Shown piece by piece: positions 37,385-46,613 of a stretch of 64,000 nucleotides of DNA. Position 1 is the first letter of the stretch, and each line of letters opens with the position of its first letter. Location of the stretch: the NCBI RefSeq assembly GCF_000686725.1, contig NZ_KK366007.1, positions 124,001-188,000 on the forward strand, in the 5' to 3' direction. The notes below the pieces were generated by a model. That model did not search any database, was not told the origin of the DNA, and saw nothing but the letters and a program-made list of their open reading frames with translations. Origin of the DNA: Clostridium akagii DSM 12554 (lineage in GTDB: Bacteria; Bacillota; Clostridia; Clostridiales; Clostridiaceae). The position numbers and the translations under genes are program-made.

Positions 37385-37412
37385 TGACTTGTTATTTTAC
37401 TAAAGATGACTA
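37385..37412 (-). repeat. AGGCAT-type dispersed repeat, partial
   Basis: Reverse strand reads AGTCATCTTTAGTAAAATAA followed by CAAGTC, matching the left half of the dispersed repeat consensus. Confidence 0.5.
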
Positions 37413-37415
37413 ATT

Positions 37416-37458
37416 AAAAAATCCACTGTACTTTAAATTATAGTACGGTGGATTTTTT
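37416..37458 (+). terminator. Terminator after the efflux operon
   Basis: AAAAAATCCACTGTACT pairs with AGTACGGTGGATTTTTT; 17-bp stem with one mismatch, ending in the T tract. Confidence 0.88.
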
Positions 37459-37468
37459 ATAATATGTA

Positions 37469-37497
37469 TTGACAAAACAGACTGATTGGTCTATTAT
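37469..37497 (+). promoter_or_regulatory. Promoter with embedded operator, TetR-thiolase unit
   Basis: TTGACA (37469-37474), 17-bp spacer, TATTAT (37492-37497). The spacer contains the near-palindrome AGACTGATTGGTCT (37479-37492), a good TetR-type operator position. Confidence 0.7.
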
Positions 37498-37537
37498 CAA
37501 ATTAAGGAAGTTAAAATTATAAAAGGGGATATAAAAA

Positions 37538-38107
37538 ATGCCTAAAAATACAAAGGGTGAGCAATCGAAAAACAAACTTATTGAATGTGCAGCTGAATTA
37601 TTTATGCAAAAAGGATATAATGCCACTGGAATCAGTGATATTCTGGCAGGTACAGGACTTCCTAAAGGATCATTTTATTTTCATTTTCCCAGTAAAAAAG
37701 ATTTAGCAGTGAAGGTTTCAATTTATTATGAAAATAAAATTGGTGTGTGGATATTAAATACGGCAAAGGGAAGAGTGTGGGAAGATTTTATAGAAGTATT
37801 AATTGGACAAATGATTGAAGAGGCTGAGGGTGAAAATTTTTTTGGATGTCCATTTGCCGTTCTAGGACTTGAAATTGCATTTTCTGAACCGGATATCGCA
37901 GAATATTATTCAAAATCCATGAAGAAATTAATAGATATATTCACATCGGTTTTAGAGTATTCTAGAGTTCCTGCAATTAACGCTTCTGCCATTGCAAATC
38001 GTGCTTTTGCTATATATGAAGGCTATTTATTATATTTCAGAGTAAGTAAAGATATAAATGTATTAAGGATGATGCTAACAGATCTTATAAGTATAAATAA
38101 AAGTTAA
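37538..38107 (+). CDS. TetR/AcrR family regulator next to thiolase
   Basis: A 189-residue repressor with the helix-turn-helix LIECAAELFMQKGYNATGISDILAGTGLPKGSFYFHFPSKKDLA (about residues 14-56), close to the YxaF/LmrA branch. The C-terminal domain begins near GCPFAVLGLEIA. The ribosome site is AAAGGGGAT. An operator-like palindrome lies in its own promoter, and the thiolase gene follows 38 bp downstream with no terminator between. It probably controls its own transcript and with it the thiolase. The ligand may be an acyl-CoA or a xenobiotic; sequence does not decide. Confidence 0.9.
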   Translation: MPKNTKGEQSKNKLIECAAELFMQKGYNATGISDILAGTGLPKGSFYFHFPSKKDLAVKVSIYYENKIGVWILNTAKGRVWEDFIEVLIGQMIEEAEGENFFGCPFAVLGLEIAFSEPDIAEYYSKSMKKLIDIFTSVLEYSRVPAINASAIANRAFAIYEGYLLYFRVSKDINVLRMMLTDLISINKS

Positions 38108-38145
38108 TAAGGTGTTAAAAAAATAAAAAACGGAGGTAATTTGAA

Positions 38146-39324
38146 ATGAGAGAAGTAGTAATAGTAAGTGCAGTAAGAACTGCCATAGGTTCATATGGAA
38201 AAACACTTAAGGATGTACCCGCAGTTGAACTAGGAGCTATAGTAATAAAGGAAGCAGTTAAGAGGGCTGGAATAAAAGGTGAATGGATAAATGAGGTGAT
38301 TTTTGGAAATGTACTTCAAGCAGGATTAGGTCAAAATCCAGCAAGGCAGGCAGCTGTGAAGGCGGGCTTACCAGTAGAAGTTCCTGCACTAACAATTAAC
38401 AAGGTTTGTGGTTCAGGCTTAAGAACAGTTAGTTTAGCAGCACAAATAATAAAATCTGGAGATGCAGATATAATTGTAGCAGGTGGTATGGAAAATATGT
38501 CTAGGGCGCCTTTCTTAGTAGATAATGCACGATGGGGCTATAAAATGGGAAATGGACAACTAGTTGATGAGATGATTAAAGATGGTTTATGGGATGCATT
38601 TAATGAATATCACATGGGAGTAACTGCGGAAAATGTGGCTGAAAAATGGGGAGTAACTAGAGAGGAACAAGATAAGTTCTCACTTGAATCACAGCATAGG
38701 GCCGAGAAAGCCATTAAAAATGGAGAGTTTAAAGATGAAATAGTTCCTGTAGTAATAAAAACTAAAAAAGGTGAAATTATATTTGATGAGGATGAATTCC
38801 CTAGATTTGGCAATACTATAGAAGCTCTAGGTAAACTTAAACCAATTTTCAAGACAAATGGAACAGTAACAGCAGGAAATGCATCAGGTCTTAATGATGG
38901 TGCTGCAGCATTAGTTATAATGAGTGCAGATAAAGCAAAGGAATTAGGAATAAAACCACTTGCTAAAATTAGTTCATATGGCTCAGCTGGTCTTGATCCA
39001 TCAATAATGGGATATGGTGCTTTTTATGCAACTAAAATTGCTTTAGAAAAAATAAATTTAAAGGCTGAAGATTTAGATTTAATAGAAGCAAACGAAGCAT
39101 ACGCATCACAGAGTTTAGCGATTGCTAAGGACTTGAATTTTGACATGAAACGAGTAAATGTAAATGGGGGATCCATTGCTCTCGGTCACCCAATAGGAGC
39201 CTCTGGTGCTAGAATATTAGTTACTTTATTATATGCTATGCAGAAGAGAGATTCAAAGAAGGGACTTGCTACTTTATGTATAGGTGGAGGACAAGGAACT
39301 GCATTAGTTGTTGAGAGAGATTAA
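38146..39324 (+). CDS. thlA: Acetyl-CoA C-acetyltransferase (thiolase)
   Basis: Condenses two acetyl-CoA to acetoacetyl-CoA, the entry to butyrate/butanol or to acetoacetate metabolism. The 392 residues are the usual length. Active-site Cys88 is in [10 protein letters not shown], His348 in [10 protein letters not shown] and Cys378 in [10 protein letters not shown]. Ribosome site CGGAGG. It appears to share a transcript with the TetR gene upstream; other butyrate-pathway genes (hbd, crt, bcd) are not in the window. Thl paralogues exist in clostridia, so the suffix A is uncertain. Confidence 0.93.
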   Translation: MREVVIVSAVRTAIGSYGKTLKDVPAVELGAIVIKEAVKRAGIKGEWINEVIFGNVLQAGLGQNPARQAAVKAGLPVEVPALTINKVCGSGLRTVSLAAQIIKSGDADIIVAGGMENMSRAPFLVDNARWGYKMGNGQLVDEMIKDGLWDAFNEYHMGVTAENVAEKWGVTREEQDKFSLESQHRAEKAIKNGEFKDEIVPVVIKTKKGEIIFDEDEFPRFGNTIEALGKLKPIFKTNGTVTAGNASGLNDGAAALVIMSADKAKELGIKPLAKISSYGSAGLDPSIMGYGAFYATKIALEKINLKAEDLDLIEANEAYASQSLAIAKDLNFDMKRVNVNGGSIALGHPIGASGARILVTLLYAMQKRDSKKGLATLCIGGGQGTALVVERD

Positions 39325-39329
39325 TTATC

Positions 39330-39368
39330 TTAGGCATTTGAAAAAAATAACAAGCTGAAAGGTTAGTC
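39330..39368 (+). repeat. AGGCAT-type dispersed repeat
   Basis: TTAGGCATTTGAAAAAAATA followed by ACAAGCTGAAAGG, after the thiolase stop. It matches the left half of the dispersed element. Confidence 0.5.
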
Positions 39369-39373
39369 TATAA

Positions 39374-39408
39374 TTTAAGGGGAATACTTTCTAAGTATTC
39401 CCCTTAAA
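39374..39408. terminator. Hairpin at the thiolase/mntH junction
   Basis: TTTAAGGGGAATACTT (39374-39389) and its exact complement (39393-39408). It overlaps the last codons of mntH and lies between two convergent genes. A long T tract is missing on both sides, so it may act as a weak terminator or a 3'-end stabiliser. Confidence 0.55.
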
Positions 39409-40662
39409 AGTGAAATAAATTAGCACTATGTTTAATGAGATAATCACGGCCGCTATTATAATACCTAATACCCTTACAGAAAATTTGTTGACAAGTTTGC
39501 CCATAAGATCTTTTCGTTTTGCTATAACAAGCATTTGTATAATGGGAAAAGGTAGAATAAAACTAAGGGCAACTTGACTTAAAAGGAGAGCATACATAGG
39601 ATTTATTCCAATAGCAATAATAGTTAATGCAGGTATCATAGTTATAAGTCGTCTAATGTTTACTGGAATGTTTAAGTTAACAAAACCTTTCATTATTGTC
39701 TGCCCAGCTATTGTTCCAACCGCAGAAGAGGAAAGGCCAGAAACAAGGAGCGCAATTCCGAAGGCACCACTTGATAGTGTGCCAAGTAAGGGCTGTAAGG
39801 ATTTGTGAGCATCTTCAATGGTGGAAACGTCAATATGGTGTCTATAAAATACTGCAGCAGAAACTATAATCATGGCAGCATTTACTATAAAAGCAATATT
39901 CATAGCTATAAATACATCAACTTTTTCCATATGGAGATGTTTTAATTTACCTTCATCCGAGCAATCAATACATCTATATTGAACTAGGTGAGAATGAAGA
40001 TATATAACATGAGGCATAACCGTGGCACCTAGCATTCCAACTGCTATTAGTAAAGCATCACCATTTGGAATGCTAGGAATTAGTGTGTGTACTCCAACTT
40101 GTGACCAAGATGGTTTTGATAGAAATAACTCCAGTGTATAGGAAATACCAATAATAGTCACCATGCCTCCTATTATAATTTCAATAACCTTTTGACCGTA
40201 TTTTTCCATATAACAAATTAAATATGTTAAAATTCCTGTGATAAGTCCAGCATATATCATAGGGATTTTGAATAAAATATATAAACCTAAAGTTCCTCCA
40301 AGAAATTCAGCTAAATCTGTTGCCATTGCTCCAAGCTCTGCAATTATCCAAAAAAGCCAATTAGCGGATTTTGGAAACACTTTAGCGCACATTTCAGGAA
40401 GATTATGGCCAGTGGCTATCCCAAGTTTTGCGGACATTATTTGAAGAAATATTGCCATTAAATTACTCCATAAAATAACCCATAAAAGTGAATAATTAAA
40501 TTTAGAACCACCACTTATATTTGTTGCAAAATTACCAGGATCTATATATGCAACGCTAACTATAAAAGCGGGACCTATAAATTTAAGTAATTGTTTCACA
40601 TTTATGTCAATATATTTATGCGAACTTAACATTTTTGTATCTAAGTTATCTTCATTTTGCAT
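39391..40662 (-). CDS. mntH: Nramp family divalent metal transporter
   Basis: A 423-residue, eleven-helix proton-coupled importer of Mn2+ (also Fe2+). The metal-binding DPGN motif is at residues 41-44 in helix 1, and the helix 6 MPH motif is in GATVMPHVIYLHSHL. The ATG at 40662 is chosen, with AAAGGGGATATC upstream; the frame is open further but without a site. A TTTAGT/ACTAAA palindrome lies about 65 bp upstream, a possible metalloregulator site. Divergent from the cobalamin riboswitch and operon. Confidence 0.93.
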   Translation of the reverse strand: MQNEDNLDTKMLSSHKYIDINVKQLLKFIGPAFIVSVAYIDPGNFATNISGGSKFNYSLLWVILWSNLMAIFLQIMSAKLGIATGHNLPEMCAKVFPKSANWLFWIIAELGAMATDLAEFLGGTLGLYILFKIPMIYAGLITGILTYLICYMEKYGQKVIEIIIGGMVTIIGISYTLELFLSKPSWSQVGVHTLIPSIPNGDALLIAVGMLGATVMPHVIYLHSHLVQYRCIDCSDEGKLKHLHMEKVDVFIAMNIAFIVNAAMIIVSAAVFYRHHIDVSTIEDAHKSLQPLLGTLSSGAFGIALLVSGLSSSAVGTIAGQTIMKGFVNLNIPVNIRRLITMIPALTIIAIGINPMYALLLSQVALSFILPFPIIQMLVIAKRKDLMGKLVNKFSVRVLGIIIAAVIISLNIVLIYFTFKGNT

Positions 40663-40725
40663 TAAGATATCCCCTTTCAAATTAATAATATGAATGTACA
40701 TAAAAAGTTGCACAAGGGTAACCTT

Positions 40726-40741
40726 TTTAGTCTACACTAAA
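40726..40741. promoter_or_regulatory. Possible metalloregulator (MntR-like) operator
   Basis: TTTAGTCTACACTAAA has perfect 6-bp inverted arms around CTAC, as in DtxR/MntR-type operators, and lies upstream of mntH. Assignment rests on arm geometry and neighbour only. Confidence 0.35.
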
Positions 40742-40824
40742 TTTGTTTTTCTATATAAATTATGAAGGAAACATTTAAATTGACACTTATTTAGCATGGG
40801 TATATACTTAAAACTAATTGAATA

Positions 40825-41040
40825 AGATATTGGTTTGATCATATAGTTGATTAATTAAAAGGGAATCAGGTTAAGGCATCATAAAAAATTGAACTCGCAT
40901 TCTTGCTTGTTATTTTTTTGAAGATGTTTAGTCCTGAACGGTCCCGCCACTGTAAGAAAATAAGTTAAGTAATATATGCCACTGGGTAACTGGGAAGGCC
41001 TACTTAATTGATGATTTTCAAGTCAGGAGACCTGCCAATG
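40825..41040 (+). promoter_or_regulatory. Cobalamin riboswitch with an inserted element
   Basis: Conserved blocks are GGGAATCAGG (40861-40870), CCTGAACGGTCCCGCCACTG (40933-40952), TGCCACTGGG (40977-40985), TGGGAAGGCC (40991-41000) and AGTCAGGAGACCTGCC (41021-41036). In most cobalamin riboswitches GGxxAGGT and TCCT are joined by a loop of a few bases (TGAAA type). Here TCAGG and CCTGA are separated by 62 nt (40871-40932), most of it resembling the dispersed AGGCAT palindrome. It controls the hemB-cbi operon through the terminator at 41128. Confidence 0.92.
40873..40930 (+). repeat. Palindromic repeat inserted in the riboswitch
   Basis: Begins AAGGCATCATAAAAAATTGA and ends TTGTTATTTTTTTGAAGATG, TTTA. 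Left and right ends and the TTGTTATTTTTT arm match the dispersed AGGCAT element. TA lies at both borders, which would suit insertion at a TA dinucleotide, but this is inference. Confidence 0.6.
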
Positions 41041-41082
41041 TTTCTCGCCATTTTCTCTACGAGCGATAGGGAGGTGTTAAAG

Positions 41083-41163
41083 TTGAATATATCTTTCACA
41101 TTTCTCATGAATAATAAGATGTTTTTCAATCCTTTTAACGCTATGTTGAAGGGATTTTTTTGA
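41083..41163 (+). CDS. Possible 26-residue leader peptide overlapping the riboswitch terminator
   Basis: AGGGAGGTG (41068-41076) precedes a TTG at 41083, 8 nt after GGAGG. The frame runs 26 codons (begins MNISFTFLMNNK, ends AMLKGFF) to a TGA inside the T tract of the terminator. Translation would run through the terminator stem. It may be a real leader peptide that tunes readthrough, or a chance ORF beside an isolated ribosome site. No homologue is known to me. Confidence 0.35.
   Translation: MNISFTFLMNNKMFFNPFNAMLKGFF
41128..41161 (+). terminator. Riboswitch-controlled terminator before hemB
   Basis: AATCCTTTTAAC (41128-41139) pairs fully (with two G-T pairs) with GTTGAAGGGATT (41145-41156), followed by TTTTT. 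It is the likely expression platform of the cobalamin riboswitch. Confidence 0.85.
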
Positions 41164-41189
41164 TGAAAAAATTTTAAGGGGTGACAGTA

Positions 41190-42158
41190 ATGTTTAGAAG
41201 ACACAGAAGGTTAAGAGAAAATGCTACAATACGAAGTTTGGTAAGGGAAACAGTTTTAAACTCACAAGATTTTATTTATCCATTATTTGTTGTTGAAGGA
41301 GAAAAGATAAAAAGAGAAATAAGTTCTCTTCCCAATAATTATCACTGGTCACTAGATAGGATTCCTGAATTAATTAAAGATGTAACCGAAGCGGGAGTTA
41401 AGGGCGTAATGATATTTGGAATTCCTGATCACAAAGACGAGGTTGGACATTCAGCCTATGATGAGAATGGAATTGTTCAAAAAGCAGTAAGGGTTATAAA
41501 GAAGCTTGCACCAGAACTTTGGATTATTACAGATGTTTGCATGTGTGAGTACACAAGTCATGGACATTGTGGAATAATTGTAGACAAAAAAGTGGATAAC
41601 GATGAAACTTTAAAATATATTTCACTAACAGCACTTTCACATGTAAAGGCAGGAGCAGATATGGTGGCACCTTCAGATATGATGGATGGAAGGGTACAAG
41701 CTATTAGAAAAAAATTGGATGAAAATGGTTATAAAGATGTAGGAATAATGGCCTATAGTGCCAAATATTCTTCAGCTTTTTATGGACCGTTTAGGGAAGC
41801 AGCAGATTCTGCACCACAATTTGGTGATAGAAAAGGCTATCAAATGGATCCTGCAAATATAAGAGAGGCCATGCTTGAAATCGAAGACGATATTAGTGAA
41901 GGTGCTGATATTATTATGGTTAAACCAGCCATCTCATACCTGGATGTAATAAGATGGGCTAGAGATAAATTTAATCATCCTATAGCAGCTTACAGTGTAA
42001 GTGGAGAGTTTGCTATGGTTAAAGCTGCTGCATCTCTAGGGGTTATAGATGAAAAATTAATAGCGCTTGAAATGTTAACTTCAATAAAAAGAGCAGGTGC
42101 GGACATAATAATAACGTATTATGCTATAGATGCAGCAAGATGGCTTACACAAAGTTAA
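41190..42158 (+). CDS. hemB: Porphobilinogen synthase (delta-aminolevulinate dehydratase)
   Basis: Joins two 5-aminolevulinate to porphobilinogen, the first shared step of tetrapyrroles. The 322 residues contain the zinc site TDVCMCEYTSHGHCG, and the two active-site lysines in MAYSAKYSSAFYGP and IIMVKPAISYLD. The ATG at 41190 follows AAGGGGTGAC; a GTG at 41181 lies within that site. As first gene after the B12 riboswitch, it feeds the corrin pathway and is shut down by cobalamin together with the cbi genes. hemA, hemC and hemD are not in this window. Confidence 0.95.
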   Translation: MFRRHRRLRENATIRSLVRETVLNSQDFIYPLFVVEGEKIKREISSLPNNYHWSLDRIPELIKDVTEAGVKGVMIFGIPDHKDEVGHSAYDENGIVQKAVRVIKKLAPELWIITDVCMCEYTSHGHCGIIVDKKVDNDETLKYISLTALSHVKAGADMVAPSDMMDGRVQAIRKKLDENGYKDVGIMAYSAKYSSAFYGPFREAADSAPQFGDRKGYQMDPANIREAMLEIEDDISEGADIIMVKPAISYLDVIRWARDKFNHPIAAYSVSGEFAMVKAAASLGVIDEKLIALEMLTSIKRAGADIIITYYAIDAARWLTQS

Positions 42159-42185
42159 GAGATAATTGGAAGGTGAGGAAATAAT

Positions 42186-43025
42186 TTGTCAAACATAAAA
42201 GATAAGGTGATTCTTGTAGTAAGTTTTGGAACAACTTATGAAGAAACAAGGAAATTGACCATAGAAAGCATAGAAAAAAGCATAGAAAAAAATTTTCCGG
42301 ATTATGAAATAAGAAGAGCCTTCACCTCTCACATAATAATAAAGGTGTTAAGAAATAGAGATAAACTTATTGTGGATACTCCAGAACAAGCATTGGAAAA
42401 GATAAAAAATGAAGGTTACAGAGAGGTTGTAGTTCAATCGCTTCATATAATGCCTGGTGAGGAATATGAATATGTATCAAAGGTTGTTGAGAACTATAAA
42501 AATAACTTTGAAAAAATAGTAATTGGGAGGCCTATACTTTATTTTAAGGGTGACGGAGAAGAATTAGTAGATGATTATTCTATAGCAGCAGAAGCATTGG
42601 AGGCTCAAATTTCAAAAAAACATGCCGCAGTATTTATGGGACATGGTACAACACATCCTGCCAACGCATGTTATTCCTGTCTTCAGCTTGTATTTAGAGA
42701 CAAGGGAATAAATAATGTATACATTGGAACAGTAGAAGGCTATCCTAGTATTAAAAATGTAATAAATACACTAAAGAGAGAAAAAGTAAGGGAAGTTACA
42801 CTTATGCCTTTTATGATAGTGGCAGGGAATCATTCTAACATTGATATGGCTTCAGATGAGGAGAATTCCTGGAAACAAATACTTTTAAAAGAAGGTTTTA
42901 AGGTCCATATTTATATGCATGGCATTGGTGAAAATACAATGATTCAAGATATTTTTGTTAAGCATGTAAAGGATGCTATAGTGGGGAATTATAAAAATAT
43001 TGGAAAAACAAAGAAGGGGATGTAA
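42186..43025 (+). CDS. cbiK: Sirohydrochlorin cobaltochelatase
   Basis: Inserts Co2+ into sirohydrochlorin, the first committed step of anaerobic cobalamin synthesis. The 279 residues begin with [15 protein letters not shown], typical of CbiK, with the metal/tetrapyrrole histidines in [16 protein letters not shown] and [16 protein letters not shown] start at 42186 with a GGTGAGG site. No signal peptide, so cytoplasmic. Sits 27 bp after hemB and 1 bp before cbiP. Confidence 0.93.
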   Translation: MSNIKDKVILVVSFGTTYEETRKLTIESIEKSIEKNFPDYEIRRAFTSHIIIKVLRNRDKLIVDTPEQALEKIKNEGYREVVVQSLHIMPGEEYEYVSKVVENYKNNFEKIVIGRPILYFKGDGEELVDDYSIAAEALEAQISKKHAAVFMGHGTTHPANACYSCLQLVFRDKGINNVYIGTVEGYPSIKNVINTLKREKVREVTLMPFMIVAGNHSNIDMASDEENSWKQILLKEGFKVHIYMHGIGENTMIQDIFVKHVKDAIVGNYKNIGKTKKGM

Positions 43026-43026
43026 A

Positions 43027-44550
43027 ATGGGTAAAATCATGATACAAGGTACGGCTTCCTCAGTGGGTAAGAGCATTCTTGTAGCAGCTTTATGTAGAAT
43101 ATTTCATGAAGATGGCTACAGCGTTGTTCCTTTTAAATCTCAAAACATGTCTTTGAATTCATATATAACCATAGATGGCAAGGAGATGGGCAGAGCACAA
43201 GTCCTTCAGGCTTATGCCGCAGGAATTGAACCACAGATTTATATGAATCCAATTTTACTTAAACCAACTTCAGATAAGAAAAGCCAAGTCATTTTAAATG
43301 GTGAGGTTTATGGAAATTATACGGCTATGGAATACCATAATTTAAAGCCTAGATTTAAAGAGTTATTAAAAGAACAGTTTGAAAAATTGGAGAAACAGTT
43401 TGACATTGTAGTTATGGAAGGCGCAGGAAGCCCAGCAGAGATAAATTTGAGAGATAAAGACATTGTAAATATGGGGATGGCAGAACTTGTGGATGCACCG
43501 GTAATATTAGTAGGAGATATTGATAAAGGTGGGGTATTTGCTTCTATTGCAGGAACAATGCTGCTTTTAAAGGAAGAAGAAAAGCCAAGAGTTAAGGGTA
43601 CAATAATAAATAAATTCAGAGGGGATATAGAAATACTTAAGCCAGGACTTGTAATGCTTGAGGAAATAATCCATAAACCTTCTTTTGGAGTCGTACCATA
43701 TTTTAAGCTGAATCTTGAAGAAGAGGATGGAGCGGTGGAGTTTAATAAAAAAGTAAGAGCACCTATTGATATAGCGGTTATAAAACTCATGCACCTATCT
43801 AATTTTACAGATTTAGATGCTTTGAAGGAAGAAGATGATGTATCTGTAAGATTTGTTAGCTCTGTAGAGGAATTTGGTGAACCTGATTTAGTTATAATAC
43901 CAGGTAGTAAAAATACAATAGAAGATCTTTTAAGTATAAGGGAAAATGGAATAGAAAAAGCTATAAAGGATTATAGTAAAAATGGAACAATAATTGGTAT
44001 ATGCGGTGGGTATCAAATGCTAGGGAAAAGTATAAAGGACCCATATAAGGTTGAAACAGAGCTAGGGGAAATTTACGCAATGGATCTATTAAATGTGAGA
44101 ACTACATTTGAAGAACATAAGGTTACAACTAGGATTAATGCAAATATAATATGGGAAAACATCACACCTGATTTTGCTAGATATATAATAAATGGTGAGA
44201 AAATAGGTAAAATATATGGCTACGAAATACATATGGGTAATTCCACTTGCGGAGAAAATTGTAATCCACTTTTTTCTATTAAGGATAAAAATGGCGAAAA
44301 GGTGGACTATATGGATGGAGCTATAAACAATGATGGCAATATAATGGGAACTTATATTCATGGTATATTCGATGGGGCATCGTTTAGAGAGTATATTATA
44401 AATTATTTGAGAGATAAAAAAGGAATAGAACTTAAAGCAGCACAAAATTATGAACACAAAAGAGAAAAAGAGTTGGCTAAATTAGCTGAAATAGTTAGAA
44501 AAAACATTGATATGGAGTCTATTTATAAAATTATGGGTATGAAAGGATGA
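43027..44550 (+). CDS. cbiP: Cobyric acid synthase (adenosylcobyrate amidotransferase)
   Basis: Amidates four side chains (b, d, e, g) of adenosylcobyrinate diamide using glutamine and ATP. The 507 residues combine an N-terminal dethiobiotin-synthase-like P-loop domain ([13 protein letters not shown]) with a C-terminal class I glutaminase (nucleophile in [11 protein letters not shown], later His in GTYIHGIF). The ATG at 43027 follows GAAGGGGAT. Stop overlaps the cbiB start (ATGA). Confidence 0.95.
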   Translation: MGKIMIQGTASSVGKSILVAALCRIFHEDGYSVVPFKSQNMSLNSYITIDGKEMGRAQVLQAYAAGIEPQIYMNPILLKPTSDKKSQVILNGEVYGNYTAMEYHNLKPRFKELLKEQFEKLEKQFDIVVMEGAGSPAEINLRDKDIVNMGMAELVDAPVILVGDIDKGGVFASIAGTMLLLKEEEKPRVKGTIINKFRGDIEILKPGLVMLEEIIHKPSFGVVPYFKLNLEEEDGAVEFNKKVRAPIDIAVIKLMHLSNFTDLDALKEEDDVSVRFVSSVEEFGEPDLVIIPGSKNTIEDLLSIRENGIEKAIKDYSKNGTIIGICGGYQMLGKSIKDPYKVETELGEIYAMDLLNVRTTFEEHKVTTRINANIIWENITPDFARYIINGEKIGKIYGYEIHMGNSTCGENCNPLFSIKDKNGEKVDYMDGAINNDGNIMGTYIHGIFDGASFREYIINYLRDKKGIELKAAQNYEHKREKELAKLAEIVRKNIDMESIYKIMGMKG

Positions 44551-45494
44551 TAGATATCATTATAGCAGTGATGATAGATTTTTTAATTGGGGATCCATAC
44601 TGGTTTCCACATCCCATAATTTATATTGGAAAATTTATAAGCTTTCTTGAAAAATTGGGTAGAAAGTTATGCAGAAGTAACAAGGCATTAAAGATATTTG
44701 GATTTGTAATTGTTTTTGTGGTTTGTTTTGTAAGTTTTATAATCCCATTTTTAATATTAAAATTAACATCACAATATGTAATAGTGCATCACATATTAAA
44801 CATTGTTATGATTTGGACAACCTTTGCTGCCAGGAGTTTACATAAGGAGGCAGTTAAAGTATATTACGCACTTAAAAACAATGATTTGGAAGATGCAAAA
44901 ATCAAATTGTCGTATATAGTTGGTAGAGATACGCAGGAACTTTGTGAAAATGAAATAATAAGAGCAGATGTGGAAACTGTTGCTGAAAACACATCTGATG
45001 GGGTAATTGCGCCAATACTATTTGCAATTTTAGGTGGAGCCCCTTTAGCAATGTTATACAAAGCGGTAAATACTATGGATTCTATGCTTGGTTATAAAAA
45101 TGAAAAGTTTTATTATATTGGATTTTTTCCGGCTAAGGTGGATGATATTTTTAATTTAATACCTGCAAGAATTACAGGGATTCTAATAGCTATAGTTTCC
45201 CCCTTAGTTAAAGGGAATGTTATTTTTAGCCTAAAGATAATGCTGCGAGACAGGAAAAATCATAAGAGTCCTAATTGTGCATATCCGGAGGGCGCAGCAG
45301 CTGGAGCCATGAGAATTCAACTTGGTGGAACCAACAGTTATTTTGGAGAACTTGTGTATAAACCAACTATAGGTGATAACGTAGAAGTTCTAACAAAAGA
45401 GCACATTAAATCAACCATTTTACTTATGTATGCTTCAGAAATATTACTTGTGATTATTTATATTCTAATAAATAAGGTGGTGATGGCAGTTTGA
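44547..45494 (+). CDS. cbiB: Adenosylcobinamide-phosphate synthase
   Basis: Membrane enzyme that attaches (R)-1-amino-2-propanol phosphate to adenosylcobyric acid. The 315 residues have four or five helices (first at 44-70 after a [17 protein letters not shown] start) and the family stretches [30 protein letters not shown] and [22 protein letters not shown] overlap with cbiP and TTGA overlap with cobD show translational coupling; cobD makes its co-substrate. Confidence 0.95.
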   Translation: MIDIIIAVMIDFLIGDPYWFPHPIIYIGKFISFLEKLGRKLCRSNKALKIFGFVIVFVVCFVSFIIPFLILKLTSQYVIVHHILNIVMIWTTFAARSLHKEAVKVYYALKNNDLEDAKIKLSYIVGRDTQELCENEIIRADVETVAENTSDGVIAPILFAILGGAPLAMLYKAVNTMDSMLGYKNEKFYYIGFFPAKVDDIFNLIPARITGILIAIVSPLVKGNVIFSLKIMLRDRKNHKSPNCAYPEGAAAGAMRIQLGGTNSYFGELVYKPTIGDNVEVLTKEHIKSTILLMYASEILLVIIYILINKVVMAV

Positions 45495-46558
45495 TACATG
45501 GAGGAGATATATATACAGAGGGATTATTAAAGGGAAGGGAACTTTTAGATTACAGTTCTAACATAAATCCATTAGGACTTCCAAAGGGATTCTCAGACAA
45601 TATAGGCGAGGCACTGAAAAATGCGGTGAGATACCCTGATATTAAATATAGAGAACTAATTAGAAATATAAAAGATTATACTGGAGTAGAAAAGGGTGAT
45701 GTTATACTGGGAAATGGAGCAGCAGAAGTTATTGATTTGTCCATAAGCTGTTTTAAAAACATATTGATAGTGGTACCATCTTTTGTGGAATATGAGTTAG
45801 ATGCAAAAAAATGGGGCTCTAATATAGAATATTCATATTTATCTCCGAAAATGGAGATAAATTACGAGGATATTATAAAAAAACTTTCAAAAATGCAGGC
45901 TTTGATAATAGGAAATCCTAATAATCCTAATGGAAGTATAATAAACAAGAAAGATTTTCATGAAATTTTAGAGTTTTGCGAAAAAGAAGGCAAAACAATT
46001 ATTATAGATGAGGCTTTCATTGAATTTACAGGTAATTTAGAGGATAGTTTTATAAATTACACTGAAAATTATAGATGTCTATTCATAATAAGAGCTATAA
46101 CAAAATTTTTTGCTATGCCAGGAGTTAGATTTGGTTATGGCATAAGTAGTGATGAAAAACTTACTAAGGCAATAGCAGAAAAACAAAACCCTTGGAATAT
46201 TAATTGTTTTGCAGAGATTGCAGTTAAGTATTCTTTAAATGATAAAGAGTATATTAAAAAATCACTTCAATGGGTTAAGGAAGAAAGAAAATTTTTATTA
46301 GCGGAGCTAAATAAAATTCAATGCATAAAAAACATATTTCCAACTAGAGCAAATTTTATATTATGTAAGCTTGATAATGTAAATGAAGAACAGGTGTATA
46401 ACTTTTGTATTAAACAGGGGATAATTATAAGAAAAGCACATAATTTTAAAGGGCTTGACCAAAGCTTTATAAGACTTGCAATTAAAGATAGGGTATCTAA
46501 CGAAAAATTATTAAAAGTTCTAAAAGGCATAAATATATCTAATAAAAGGATAGACTAG
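45491..46558 (+). CDS. cobD: L-threonine-O-3-phosphate decarboxylase
   Basis: PLP enzyme (fold type I, histidinol-phosphate aminotransferase-like) that makes aminopropanol phosphate for CbiB. The 355 residues start [28 protein letters not shown], the CobD hallmark. The PLP lysine lies in RAITKFFAMPGVRFGYG, with IGNPNNPNG and IIDEAFIEF before it. TTG start at 45491 overlaps the cbiB stop; AAGGTGG is the ribosome site. Confidence 0.93.
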   Translation: MIHGGDIYTEGLLKGRELLDYSSNINPLGLPKGFSDNIGEALKNAVRYPDIKYRELIRNIKDYTGVEKGDVILGNGAAEVIDLSISCFKNILIVVPSFVEYELDAKKWGSNIEYSYLSPKMEINYEDIIKKLSKMQALIIGNPNNPNGSIINKKDFHEILEFCEKEGKTIIIDEAFIEFTGNLEDSFINYTENYRCLFIIRAITKFFAMPGVRFGYGISSDEKLTKAIAEKQNPWNINCFAEIAVKYSLNDKEYIKKSLQWVKEERKFLLAELNKIQCIKNIFPTRANFILCKLDNVNEEQVYNFCIKQGIIIRKAHNFKGLDQSFIRLAIKDRVSNEKLLKVLKGINISNKRID

Positions 46559-46589
46559 CATACTGACTAGTTATTTTTTAGATGTCTAA
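46556..46589 (-). repeat. AGGCAT-type dispersed repeat
   Basis: On the reverse strand TTAGACATCTAAAAAATAAC then TAGTCAGTATGCTA, almost identical to the copy at 25447-25482. It starts at the cobD stop codon and lies before the cobO ribosome site. Confidence 0.65.
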
Positions 46590-46613
46590 CTTATAATAAG
46601 GAGGTTTCATAGA

